DNA of 19,507 nt from a bacterium. GTDB lineage: Bacteria; Chloroflexota; Dormibacteria; UBA8260; Bog-877. The stretch lies in assembly GCA_021817025.1 (NCBI GenBank), contig JAKAWF010000009.1, forward strand, positions 1-19,507, read 5' to 3'. Below, piece after piece: positions 7,106 to 13,510 of this stretch. A program made the position numbers and the translations under genes. The notes under the pieces were generated by a model that was not told the DNA's origin, ran no database searches, and worked only from the letters and a program-made list of their open reading frames with translations. Position 1 is the first letter of the stretch; each line of letters begins with the position of its first letter.

Positions 7106-7612
7106 ATGCGAGTGAGTGACCTCCGGCGAAGCGAGTATGACGCGGGCTGCTTCGAGAACCTCTTGGAGGCCGAGACGGACCGCCTCTTTGGCCTTGCGTT
7201 CGCGATCCTGGGGAGCCGCGCTGGAGCGGAGGACGCGGTTCAGAGCACCTTCGAATCTGCCTGGCACCGTCGCAGCCGACTCGGTGAGATCGACTCGCCG
7301 ACTGCCTGGCTCACAACGGTCTGCGTTCGCAGATGCATCGACCTACGCCGTCGGGCGGAGACTCGCCAGAGGGCACTCCCGCGACTGCCCAGGAGCGAGA
7401 TATCGGAGTTCAGCCCCGAGGTCTCACTCGACCTAAAGCGCGCCTACTCGGGATTACCTCTAACCCAGCGGGCTGTCCTGGCTCTGCACATAGGCGCAGG
7501 GTACACGTTAGACGAGACGGCGGCGATCGTGGGGAAGAGGCCGGGGACAGTCCGGAGCCACTATGCCCGTGCGCTGAAAAGGTTGCGAGAGGATCTCTGC
7601 GATGGGAAATGA
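7106..7612 (+). CDS. ECF-type RNA polymerase sigma factor
   Basis: A 168-residue sigma-70 family protein of the extracytoplasmic-function type, containing only regions 2 and 4. Region 2 covers about residues 16-82: LLEAETDRLFGLAFAILGSR, AEDAVQSTFESAW (the -10-recognising and core-binding helices) and SPTAWLTTVCVRRCIDLRRR. Region 4 is at about 113-163: LPLTQRAVLALHIGAGYTLD, ETAAIVGKRPGTVRSHYARA and LKRLRE, with a clear helix-turn-helix. It should direct RNA polymerase to a small set of promoters after an envelope or environmental cue. Its 3' end overlaps the next gene by 11 nt, which implies translational coupling. The start is uncertain: ATG 7106 has no ribosome-binding site and no TANNNT box at the usual place. 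Confidence 0.92.
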   Translation: MRVSDLRRSEYDAGCFENLLEAETDRLFGLAFAILGSRAGAEDAVQSTFESAWHRRSRLGEIDSPTAWLTTVCVRRCIDLRRRAETRQRALPRLPRSEISEFSPEVSLDLKRAYSGLPLTQRAVLALHIGAGYTLDETAAIVGKRPGTVRSHYARALKRLREDLCDGK

Positions 7613-8321
7613 CATTGAGGACCAGCTGCACTCGCTACTAACGGGCTTGGTCGCCGCCAGGCCCAACCGCGCAATCCCGGCCAGTCCCCCGACGCGGAGG
7701 GAGCTCCGCGCTGGTCCGCGTGTCTGGTGGGCAGTGGTGGCCGCAGTCGCCACGGCGGTCATAGTTGCCCTTGCTCTTACGGCCACGGCGCCTCTCTTCG
7801 GCCATCGGGAGAGACGTTCCACCGTAGGAGCCACCAGCTTCAGCAAGTTGTTCTACCCACCACCGCACAAGCCGACCGGACCTGGGAGTGTTCCCTTTGT
7901 GGCCGGTGCCACCTTCATGTGTCCGAGTCTTGGCGGGGTGGTAACGCCGAGTGCGCGCCCTCAGGCGGAGATCCTGGCTACCTTCAACGAGCTAGAAACA
8001 GCTGCTACCACCCACTTCGCGCTCCTCCGTGCAGATCGGGCTGCTTGGCCGGTGGTGCGCTCAGACCGGTCGTCTGCCTCGGCGCCTGGGAAACAGTACG
8101 CGCTATCGACGGTGACCATGGCCCCCGCCATCAGCTCTCCCCACGCGGGTCCCTTCGCGTCTCTTTGCGGACGAGCCTTGATCACGGACTCCTGGGCACT
8201 TGGCACATGCGGATCGGCAATGCCGATCGAGCAGTGCACCCTCAAGCACCCCGCTCTGGAAGAGACGTACTTCTTCCTCGACCGCAGGGGGCGATGGCTC
8301 CTTTGGGCCCAATACCCATGA
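7602..8321 (+). CDS. Sigma-factor-coupled single-pass membrane protein (possible non-canonical anti-sigma)
   Basis: A 239-residue protein starting inside the sigma factor gene. Residues 1-40 are a short cytoplasmic part (IEDQLHSLLTGLVAARP), about 41-65 form one transmembrane helix (VWWAVVAAVATAVIVALALT) and the remaining 175 residues should be outside. The outer domain has four visible cysteines (TFMCPS, SLCGRA, GTCGSA, EQCTLK), enough for two disulfides, and ends in TYFFLDRRGRWLLWAQYP. The position is that of an anti-sigma factor, but the cytoplasmic part lacks a recognisable zinc-binding anti-sigma (ZAS) HxxxCxxC motif. It could be a ligand-sensing or membrane-tethering partner. A decayed copy of the C-terminal half lies at about 10480-10800. 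A strong hairpin follows 18 nt after the stop. Confidence 0.8.
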   Translation: MGNDIEDQLHSLLTGLVAARPNRAIPASPPTRRELRAGPRVWWAVVAAVATAVIVALALTATAPLFGHRERRSTVGATSFSKLFYPPPHKPTGPGSVPFVAGATFMCPSLGGVVTPSARPQAEILATFNELETAATTHFALLRADRAAWPVVRSDRSSASAPGKQYALSTVTMAPAISSPHAGPFASLCGRALITDSWALGTCGSAMPIEQCTLKHPALEETYFFLDRRGRWLLWAQYP

Positions 8322-8338
8322 CTGGTCCTGCGCGACGG

Positions 8339-8373
8339 CGGTGCCGGTCCCGGTCGCTTCTGGACCGGCACCG
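8339..8373 (+). terminator. Intrinsic terminator of the sigma factor operon
   Basis: A perfect 12-bp stem, CGGTGCCGGTCC (8339-8350) paired with GGACCGGCACCG (8362-8373), with an 11-nt loop, followed by TCTTAG. It starts 18 nt after the stop codon at 8321. The stem is strong but the T tract is weak, as is common in high-GC bacteria. Confidence 0.7.
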
Positions 8374-8495
8374 TCTTAGTCCGACGTTGGTTCTCCTGAC
8401 CGAGACGGCCAAGAATGTGGTGGCGCCAGCGCGCAGACGGCTGGCTTCGAGTCGACCTACAAATGCCGGGTGCCGACATTGCCAGTGCGGCACAA

Positions 8496-8516
8496 TTGCA
8501 GTCATATTTGCAGTCA
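8496..8516. repeat. Tandem TTGCAGTCA repeats left of att-like core A
   Basis: TTGCAGTCA occurs at 8496-8504 and 8508-8516, a 12-nt period. The same pair with the same period occurs at 11283-11303, on the other side of core B. Short spaced direct repeats next to a tRNA-derived core look like integrase arm-type binding sites; this is inference. Confidence 0.5.
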
Positions 8517-8532
8517 GGCGCTCTCAGGTGCG

Positions 8533-8603
8533 GCCGACCGCGATCTCAGCAGGCGCGGTTTCGTAAACCGCTGGCCGGGAGTTCGAATCTCCCCGTCGGC
8601 TCC
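8533..8603 (+). pseudogene. Degenerate tRNA-Thr(CGT)-like sequence carrying att-like core A
   Basis: The anticodon arm (GCGGT, loop TTCGTAA, ACCGC; anticodon CGT at 8562-8564), T arm (GGGAG, TTCGAAT, CTCCC at 8577-8593), 3' acceptor strand (CGTCGGC, 8594-8600), discriminator T and CC are intact. A plausible 5' acceptor strand GCCGACC (8533-8539) pairs at 6 of 7 positions. The D-arm region is only 15 nt and cannot form a D stem, so this is not a working tRNA. GATCTCAGCAGG appears both at 8542-8553 and at 8611-8622, bracketing the fragment. Bases 8560-8603 recur at 11189-11232 with one mismatch. This fits an attachment-site scar left by an element that uses a threonine tRNA 3' half. Confidence 0.6.
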
Positions 8604-8952
8604 CAATCTTGATCTCAGCAGGTGCCGCTGCGGTCCACTTCGATTCACCCGGGTTGTCGTCAGAACGTGTGTGCGGCAGCGAAGTCACAAGCGGGCGGGG
8701 CACCGACGTCAGCGGATGAGTGGATTCCGCCGTGAGACGGAGGGCATGTTGGACCTTGGTGGCCAGGCGGAGCAGGGAGGCCGAGTTAGGGAAGATCCCC
8801 ACCAGCTTGGAAGGAAGGTGCTCAGAGCTGAATTCAGATCGGCCGCGCAGCGCCGCTGGAGCGCGTTGCTGGCGCTTCTGCCGTAGGACGAGGTTTGGTG
8901 CGCGGCGGACAGCATGCCTGCAAGAAAGTCCTCTGACGCGGGGCACGTGGTT
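8604..8952. other. Stretch without a recognisable gene
   Basis: About 60 bp immediately right of core A (including CAGCAGGTGCCGCTGCGGTC and CACTTCGATTC) resemble the sequence right of core B (from 11233). The remainder up to the Doc gene shows only frames that look like noise, and I see no family match. Confidence 0.5.
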
Positions 8953-9333
8953 TCAATTCGCGCCCGCCCGAACGACGCGGAGTCGCGCCGCGATCTCCTC
9001 GACCTCCACGGTGCCCTGAGCAGCGTCCATGACCAGATCGAAGGCTGCGTCGTCATCGAGATCCGGGGCCAGGTCGTTCAGATCCAGGAAGACCACTGTC
9101 GCTAGCCAGGCCAGGCGCTTGTTGCCGTCTACCAGGGCGTGATTCCGGGCGATCGAATGGAGCAGCGCCGCAGCTTTGAGATCGAGGCTGGGGTAGGCGT
9201 TCTCTCCGAAGGCGCTCGACCGCGGCCGGGCAGCCGCTGAGTCAAGGAGGCCCACATCCCGAACGGGTCCGACCCCGAGAGCTCGGACCAGCCCCAGCAG
9301 GTCCTCAAGGTCCAGGTACTCGACATCGGTCAC
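8953..9333 (-). CDS. Doc-type Fic-domain toxin (death-on-curing family)
   Basis: A 126-residue protein from GTG 9333, which overlaps the antitoxin stop codon as GTGA. The hallmark Fic/Doc motif is at residues 65-73, HALVDGNKR, with His65, Asp69, Asn71 and Arg73; it is preceded by the helix LDLKAAALLHSIARN and followed by LAWLATVVFLDLND. The length equals that of phage P1 Doc, which phosphorylates elongation factor Tu on a threonine using this motif. Doc-type members carry D-G/A-N-K rather than the AMP-transferring Fic consensus. I therefore infer a translation-blocking kinase toxin, neutralised by the upstream ribbon-helix-helix protein. The N-terminal YLDLEDLLGLVRALG is typical of the family. 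The longer open frame upstream is just overlap with the antitoxin gene. Confidence 0.88.
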   Translation of the reverse strand: MTDVEYLDLEDLLGLVRALGVGPVRDVGLLDSAAARPRSSAFGENAYPSLDLKAAALLHSIARNHALVDGNKRLAWLATVVFLDLNDLAPDLDDDAAFDLVMDAAQGTVEVEEIAARLRVVRAGAN

Positions 9334-9536
9334 ACGCGGCCTAACCGCTCGATGACGTCTCCCCAGCGGCTTGCTAGCCTCTCTGAGCTCGCTCCCACCC
9401 GGGCGCGGTGGCCCTGACGCTCGTAGCGATCCAGCACGGCCCGGCGGATGACCTCCTGCCGGGAGGCGCCCTCGGCCTGAGCCAGCGCGGTCAGGGCCCT
9501 CTCCATCTCCGGGTCGGTGCGGACGGTCATGGCCAC
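9330..9536 (-). CDS. Ribbon-helix-helix antitoxin of the Doc toxin
   Basis: A protein of about 68 residues from GTG 9536 (VAMTVRTDPEMERALTALAQ), or 66 from ATG 9530. The N-terminal strand MTVRTD followed by ALTALAQAEGASRQEVIRRA is a CopG/Arc-like ribbon-helix-helix DNA-binding fold. The C-terminal tail (ASSERLASRWGDVIERLG) is the probable toxin-neutralising region. This is a different antitoxin class from the Phd of P1 Phd/Doc, but RHH/Doc pairings are known in actinobacteria. TATCAT lies 6 nt before GTG 9536, favouring a leaderless message from that codon; the upstream in-frame ATG at 9566 would put the operator inside the gene and is rejected. The stop overlaps the Doc start. Confidence 0.8.
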   Translation of the reverse strand: MAMTVRTDPEMERALTALAQAEGASRQEVIRRAVLDRYERQGHRARVGASSERLASRWGDVIERLGRV

Positions 9537-9542
9537 GGGCTG

Positions 9543-9562
9543 ATGATACCACTTTGGTACCA
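9543..9562 (-). promoter_or_regulatory. Promoter and operator candidate of the RHH/Doc operon
   Basis: Two near-identical octamers, TGATACCA at 9544-9551 and TGGTACCA at 9555-9562 (the latter a perfect palindrome), are 3 nt apart. Read on the minus strand, the inner one contains the -10-like TATCAT (9548 to 9543), 6 nt before GTG 9536. RHH antitoxins normally autorepress through short repeats like this. Confidence 0.5.
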
Positions 9563-9639
9563 GCAAGTCACCGGCTCTGGCATGCGAAGTTCACCCAGCG
9601 CGTCATTTCCGACCAACCGCCGAATCGCGGCACTGTCGC

Positions 9640-10200
9640 ACTCATCCGTAACTCGCGAACCGGTGTGCATGGCGTCGGGACCGGGGCGACCCTCGATGGC
9701 GCCGGAGGCCATCAGGCGTCCGCGCGAGATCACCGCCACCTGATCGCAGACCAGCTCGACCTCGCTGAGCAGGTGGGAGTTGAGGAAGACCGCACACCTC
9801 GATCGCGCAGGGTGCGGATGAAGGTCCGGGTGTCGTGCCGGCCGACGGGGTCGAGGGCCGAGGGGGACTCGCCGAGGATGACCAGCTCCGGGTTGCCGAG
9901 GGGGGCGACGGGCAGCCCCAGCCGCTGCTGCATCCCCTTGGAGAAGGTGGCCACCCGGGTCCGGTCGCGCTCCCCCGGGCCGACCGTGGCCAAAGCGGCG
10001 TCGATCTCCCGCCGCCAGTCCGGGCGGGGCAACTCGGCAGCTTGCAGTGGAGACCGAGGACCTCGCGCGCGGTGAGCCAGCCCTGGTAGCCGAAGAGCTC
10101 GGGGAGATAGCCGACCCGGCGGCGGGTGCAGCGATGCCAGGCCGAGGCGCACCTTGACCATGGTGGTCTTGCCGCAGCCGTTGGGACCGAGAAAGCCGAA
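9640..10200 (-). pseudogene. ABC transporter ATP-binding protein, frameshifted and active-site damaged
   Basis: Order and content of an ABC-2-type ATPase are preserved on the minus strand, but the frame changes repeatedly. GFGFLGPNGCGKTTMVKVRL (Walker A) is at about 10114-10194. RRRVGYLPELFGYQGWLTAR and EVLGLHCKLP are at about 10035-10124. EIDAALATVGPGERDRTRVA, TFSKGMQQRLGL (signature) and PELVILGESPSALDPVGRHD are at about 9793-10035. NSHLLSEVELVCDQVAVISR and GRLMASGAIEG lie in a third frame below 9790. Walker B reads VILGES where the family has LLLDEP, so both the metal-binding Asp and the catalytic Glu context are altered. No permease gene accompanies it. It is clearly a pseudogene. Confidence 0.85.
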
Positions 10201-10479
10201 TCCTTGACTCCGGCGGACCGGCATGGTGAGGCGAGAGGGGGCCACCTGCGCTCGGCTCGGCGATGAACGGGATGGTCTCGCTGGTCAACCGATCGAGTCT
10301 GCGATGCGGACGAGCCGGGTGGAGGTGAGCGACCCGACCACGGCATACGAATCCGATCGAGAGGACGATCGGCCGCGGTCGGGTGTCGTTGGCGGCATCA
10401 AGCGCTACCGCTCTTGGGGCAGTGGACGGTCTGAGTGCGCCAGATTGACCTGAGTTCGATGGTGGTGGCCCTACTCGAT

Positions 10480-10800
10480 CAGGTCGACGAACCCGCGCGG
10501 CGCTCCTCGGTGCAGGTGGTGCCGCTTGGCCGCTAGTCCGCTCAGACCGGTCGTCTACCGCAGCGCATGCGGGGCCGTACGCGCCATCCACCGTGGAGCG
10601 GACTCCTGCCAGCATCTCTGCCTACCCAGGTCCTCTTGGGTCTCTTTGCGGCCAACCCCTGATCACGGACTCGTGGACGCTTTCCACGTGCGCATTCGCA
10701 ATGCCGGTCGGCCAGTGCATGCTGAAGCACCCCGCTCTGGAAGAAGCGTACTTCTTTACTCGACCGCAGGGGGCGCTGGCTCCTTTGGGCGCGCTACTCG
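10480..10800 (+). pseudogene. Decayed copy of the C-terminal half of the sigma-associated membrane protein
   Basis: This stretch aligns with about 8000-8321. AAWPLVRSDRSS matches AAWPVVRSDRSS. SLCGQPLITDSWTLSTC matches SLCGRALITDSWALGTC, and MPVGQCMLKHPALEEAYFF matches MPIEQCTLKHPALEETYFF. One extra base near 10757 (TTCTTTACTCGACC versus TTCTTCCTCGACC) breaks the frame; correcting it restores LDRRGRWLLWARYS and a stop at the position matching the intact gene. The N-terminal half and transmembrane helix are absent. A further 150 bp downstream remain loosely similar to the sequence after 8321, so the duplication included flanking DNA. Confidence 0.8.
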
Positions 10801-11060
10801 TGACAGATCCTTCCCGTTGGCAGTGCCGGGCCTCGTCAGCTGGGGACCAGGACAGTCTTCCTCCGAGGTTGAGTTTCCCGCCCTGGGCGGCCGAGCGAAC
10901 GGAGCGCGACGGCGCCGGCGGCTCGCTTGCTCCCGACCGAGGTCTGCCGACGTCCGGCATTCCCAGAGGAGATTACCCCGCTGGTTCGGGCGTGACCCAT
11001 CCGCAGGTATCGCCGGGCACGTGGCCCGCGAGCCGGGCGAGGCTCCAATGGGGCGGAACT

Positions 11061-11082
11061 CTTGACCCCAGTCTTGACCCCA
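11061..11082. repeat. Tandem CTTGACCCCA repeats left of att-like core B
   Basis: CTTGACCCCA at 11061-11070 and 11073-11082, again with a 12-nt period. They are followed by near-repeats of GGCGAACGTCGG / GGCGGACGTCGG. Paired direct repeats of this type near the end of an element are a typical look of integrase arm sites. Confidence 0.45.
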
Positions 11083-11188
11083 ACGGTGGCGAACGTCGGC
11101 GGACTGTGGCGGACGTCGGGGACCCTTAGGCCACTCAATTGAACTCGAAGTGAACGGGCACGAACGTCGGCGCACATGCGTTTCCGAA

Positions 11189-11232
11189 TTCGTAAACCGC
11201 TGGCCGGGAGTTCGAATCTCCCCGCCGGCTCC
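11189..11232 (+). repeat. Att-like core B: tRNA-Thr 3'-half fragment
   Basis: A 44-bp sequence identical to 8560-8603 except for one base (C at 11225, T at 8596). It begins in the anticodon loop (TTCGTAA), covers the 3' anticodon strand, T arm and 3' acceptor strand, and ends at the discriminator plus CC. No 5' tRNA half precedes it. Similarity to site A continues for about 60 bp to the right but not to the left. The crossover in or near an anticodon loop is characteristic of tyrosine recombinases that use tRNA genes. Confidence 0.7.
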
Positions 11233-11282
11233 GAGTTTTGAGTTCAGCAGTGACCGCAGACGTCCACTTCAATCCGCCCCCG

Positions 11283-11303
11283 TTGCAGTCACAATTGCAG
11301 TCA
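11283..11303. repeat. Tandem TTGCAGTCA repeats right of att-like core B
   Basis: TTGCAGTCA at 11283-11291 and 11295-11303, the same word and 12-nt period as at 8496-8516, but on the opposite side of the core. Candidate integrase arm sites. Confidence 0.5.
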
Positions 11304-11583
11304 ACTTTGGGGGACCCGGCCAGCCCGTAGCGGCTTCTGGAGGTCGCCTTGAGTCGCACCGAGGCTTGGCGACGAGCGGGGCTGGCAGCGGTCCGATGTT
11401 GGCCGCGACGGCCGACCCCGTGGCCTTCGCAGATGAGTGGCACCGATCGGGTAGGCGCGTTCCTCATCCGAAGGCGTCGGGAAAAACTTGGGGCGGGTCT
11501 CGAGGCGCTCCCAAGGCAATACCTAAGGAGGGGGCACCACCACCACGGCACTCGGTGGAGCGCCCTCGCGAGACCTCTCCCGA

Positions 11584-11608
11584 CCGGCTGAGACGGCTTC
11601 TCAGCCGG
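11584..11608 (-). terminator. Strong hairpin after the second partner-gene copy
   Basis: A perfect 10-bp inverted repeat, CCGGCTGAGA (11584-11593) and TCTCAGCCGG (11599-11608), with a 5-nt loop. It lies 19 nt beyond the stop at 11628 on the minus strand. There is no T run, so it may be a stem-only terminator. Confidence 0.5.
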
Positions 11609-11627
11609 CGACCATAGAACGCTGAAC

Positions 11628-11880
11628 TCAGACGCCAACGAGATACTTCGACCGGGCTGCCGCCTCGGCGAAGTAGTTGGCATGAGTCAGCCGCACCGTG
11701 TCGTAAGAATCCGACCCGACCAGGACGATCTCCAGCGAAGGGCTCGTCCGGAGGTCTCGTTCCTTCTCGGCATAGGCGGCCAGGGCGCGAGCGGCATCAG
11801 ACCCGAACTCCTGCACCTCGACCAAACTCGCCTTTGTCATGATCGAAGACCGGCAGGAAGTGTTGGATCGATTCGCTCAT
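11628..11880 (-). pseudogene. Second copy of the RelA/SpoT partner gene, frameshifted
   Basis: The ATG at 11880 and the ATGA overlap with the upstream gene are preserved, and it begins MSESIQHFLPVFDHDKGE as in copy 1. One extra A in ACCAAACTCG (about 11821-11830; copy 1 has ACCAACTCG) then shifts the frame. Removing that base restores LVEVQEFGSDAARALAAYAE, KERDLRTSPSLEIVLVGSDS and YDTVRLTHANYFAEAAARSK with the stop at 11628, about 84 residues in all. A 70-codon internal frame from 11840 could still be read but lacks the first 15 or so residues. This copy reveals the C-terminus hidden by the window edge in copy 1. Confidence 0.8.
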
Positions 11881-12178
11881 GGCTTTTTCCTCGCTGACTT
11901 TGGCTCCAAGTATGGCATCGCGGCAGCGCGCAAGGTGACCACTTCCGCCACCAACTCGCGAGCCACCGTTCCACCCGCCTCCTCAATCGCCATAGCCGCG
12001 GATGCCATCCTTAGGAAGTCGAGCACCGGCCGTGGACCGATGCCACTCTTGAGGTCAGCTTCAATACGCCCCCCGAGGCGCTCGACCGTGACGGCCCACT
12101 CATGCATGACCCGGCTCCGCAACTGTACCTCGATGGCCCGGGCCACGCCGTCCTCGTCCGGGTACGAGACGACGACAT
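11737..12178. repeat. Segmental repeat copy 2 (partner of bases 1-441)
   Basis: Direct repeat of 1-441 carrying a single inserted base. The match ends at 12178, directly before unrelated sequence upstream of the Phd/PIN pair. Because copy 1 continues into a full synthetase gene, copy 2 is the derived, truncated one. Similarity left of 11737 cannot be judged because copy 1 is cut by the window. Confidence 0.9.
11877..12178 (-). pseudogene. Truncated RelA/SpoT synthetase copy
   Basis: Only the last 100 or so residues remain, beginning inside the VVVSYPDEDG strand and continuing through GVARAIEVQLRSRVMHEWAV to the original stop. The parts carrying the metal-binding Asp and the guanine-stacking Tyr of the full gene (Asp103 and Tyr145) are missing, so it cannot be catalytic. 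The sequence is otherwise close to copy 1 with mostly conservative changes (RTRIM to RSRVM, ELAAE to ELVAE). The 4-nt overlap with its small downstream gene is kept. Confidence 0.88.
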
Positions 12179-12272
12179 CTGAGGGCGTCCGCCTGGAGCG
12201 GATGAGGCGCTGACTCGGGCCCTCCTCCCACCTCGGTCCGACCTCCGGGAGCCAGCCCGAGCCGAGGGGTAG

Positions 12273-12298
12273 TGACCGTTATAATGACCCTATGGTCA
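12273..12298 (+). promoter_or_regulatory. Promoter and operator candidate of the Phd/PIN operon
   Basis: A consensus -10 box TATAAT (12280-12285) stands 6 nt before the ATG at 12292, so the message is probably leaderless. TGACC at 12273-12277 and 12285-12289 and GGTCA at 12294-12298 form a direct plus inverted repeat (TGACC-CTAT-GGTCA) that overlaps the -10 box and the start codon, a suitable autorepression site. No -35 box is evident. Confidence 0.6.
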
Positions 12299-12519
12299 GG
12301 ACGATGGGTGCGACCGAGGCCAAGGCCAAGATGCTGGCCCTGCTGGACCAGGTGGCGGCTGGGGACGAGGTGGAGATCACCAAGCATGGCCGCGTCGTGG
12401 CGCGTCTGGTACCGGCCAGGGGCCCCCACTCCCTCAGGGGACGTTTCGGGGGAATTGCGGTGACGGCGGATGAAGACGACGAGCTGTTGACGACAGGCGT
12501 GGTCTGGGATCTGCCGTGA
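12292..12519 (+). CDS. Phd/YefM-family antitoxin
   Basis: A 75-residue protein. The N-terminal two-thirds has the Phd/YefM pattern: GATEAKAKMLALLDQVAAGD (here AKAK replaces the more usual ARAN), then EVEITKHGRVVARLVPA, the beta-hairpin that closes the DNA-binding domain. The C-terminal tail (EDDELLTTGVVWDLP) is acidic, as expected for a toxin-wrapping segment. It binds its own operator as a dimer and neutralises the PIN-domain RNase encoded next. The start is set by the consensus -10 box 6 nt upstream; a second ATG at 12304 is possible. The stop overlaps the toxin start as GTGA. Confidence 0.88.
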   Translation: MVRTMGATEAKAKMLALLDQVAAGDEVEITKHGRVVARLVPARGPHSLRGRFGGIAVTADEDDELLTTGVVWDLP

Positions 12520-12908
12520 CGACGGTCGTGCTCGACACCCATGTCATCCAATGGTGGTCGGCCGAACCAGGCCGGATGAGCCCCGCCGCCAACCGGGCGG
12601 TGCTGGAGGCCGACGAACTCGCGGTGTCCGCGATTTCCTGGTTTGAACTGGCATGGCTGGCCAGGCACGAGCGGATCTTGGTCGCGGTGCCGCTCCGCTC
12701 CTGGTTGGAGGATCTCGCCGGGCAGGTCCGGACCATCGGGGTGACCCCAGCGATTGCGGCGACGGCCGTCTCGCTGCCATCGTCCTTTCCGGGGGACCCC
12801 GCTGACAGGCTGATCTACGCGACAGCCATTGAATATGGCTGCAGGCTCATCAGCAAGGACCGCAAGCTGCGGGCTCATCGCCACCCCCAACCGCTGGTCT
12901 TGTGGTGA
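12516..12908 (+). CDS. PIN-domain RNase toxin (VapC-like)
   Basis: A 130-residue protein starting with GTG overlapping the antitoxin stop. The PIN-domain acidic residues are all visible: Asp7 in VVLDTHVIQWW, Glu44 in SWFELAWLA, Asp94/Asp97 in PGDPADRLIYATA and Asp115 in LISKDRKLR. The LDTHVxxWW start and GDPADRLIxATA motif are typical of the PIN subgroup paired with Phd/YefM-type antitoxins. It is predicted to be a magnesium-dependent endoribonuclease acting on tRNA or other structured RNA. Length and motifs are complete and the gene looks functional. Confidence 0.92.
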   Translation: MTTVVLDTHVIQWWSAEPGRMSPAANRAVLEADELAVSAISWFELAWLARHERILVAVPLRSWLEDLAGQVRTIGVTPAIAATAVSLPSSFPGDPADRLIYATAIEYGCRLISKDRKLRAHRHPQPLVLW

Positions 12909-13510
12909 GCGGACGAGGTCCCCAAGCCCTGCGGTGAGGTGCGGTCGCCAACGAAAGGACCGGGCGGCTTCGGCACCCGGGTGACGCGGTGGGCATCCCG
13001 AAGACCTAGTCGATGGTGATGGCCGCCCCCCCGCCGCCGACTGAGATCCCAGGCCTGTGTGCTCGACTCCATCGACCAGTCCCCGCGAGCTTCTCTCATG
13101 CGGCCTCGCATTCCCCGCCCGCGCCGCGCCAACGTCAAGCAATTTCATCGGAGGCCACCGGCAGGCGACGGCAGCCCGGTTGAGCGTCGGCGCAAATTCG
13201 GGGGCCGGACGGGCGGGGGCCGTGACCTGACTCGCGTGGGAGGCCCCGAAAGAGGGGCATGAGTGGCGGCCGGCCGGTGGCTGATGTGGAGATCTACGGA
13301 GGGGAGCGGCGCTGGTTGGGAGTGAACGAACTGGTGGCGGGTGGGGATGTAAAGCCTGGACTCCACCTCCTCCCCACCGGGCGGCTCCGTCACGGCCCGG
13401 GTGGTTGGGCCGAGTCGAGAGCGGCTACCAGCGCTCAGGGCACTCCAGATACATGTGGGCCAGGGACGTGCAACCGAGGCTTTCCTGGGTCTTCTGCTGT
13501 TCCCGTGGGT
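12909..13510. other. Stretch without a supported gene
   Basis: I see no protein family here. One short plus-strand frame at 13259 (MSGGRPVADVEIYGGERRWL, preceded by AGAGGGG) has a credible start but turns into noise after about 50 codons and runs over the decayed antitoxin below; it may be a gene fragment. Confidence 0.4.

Noticed and set aside
8533..8603. A functional tRNA-Thr gene
   Set aside because: The region for the D arm is only 15 nt and cannot form the D stem, so it is called a remnant although the anticodon and T arms are perfect.
8524..8946. Minus-strand frame containing GDSNSRPAVYE, also seen near 11140-11683
   Set aside because: This peptide is the usual meaningless translation of a tRNA T arm and acceptor stem. 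It comes from the 44-bp tRNA-like repeats.
11301..11683. Open frames on both strands between core B and the second RelA/SpoT copy
   Set aside because: No motif, start signal or repeat support. The plus-strand 80-codon frame has a plausible ATG but a composition like noncoding DNA.
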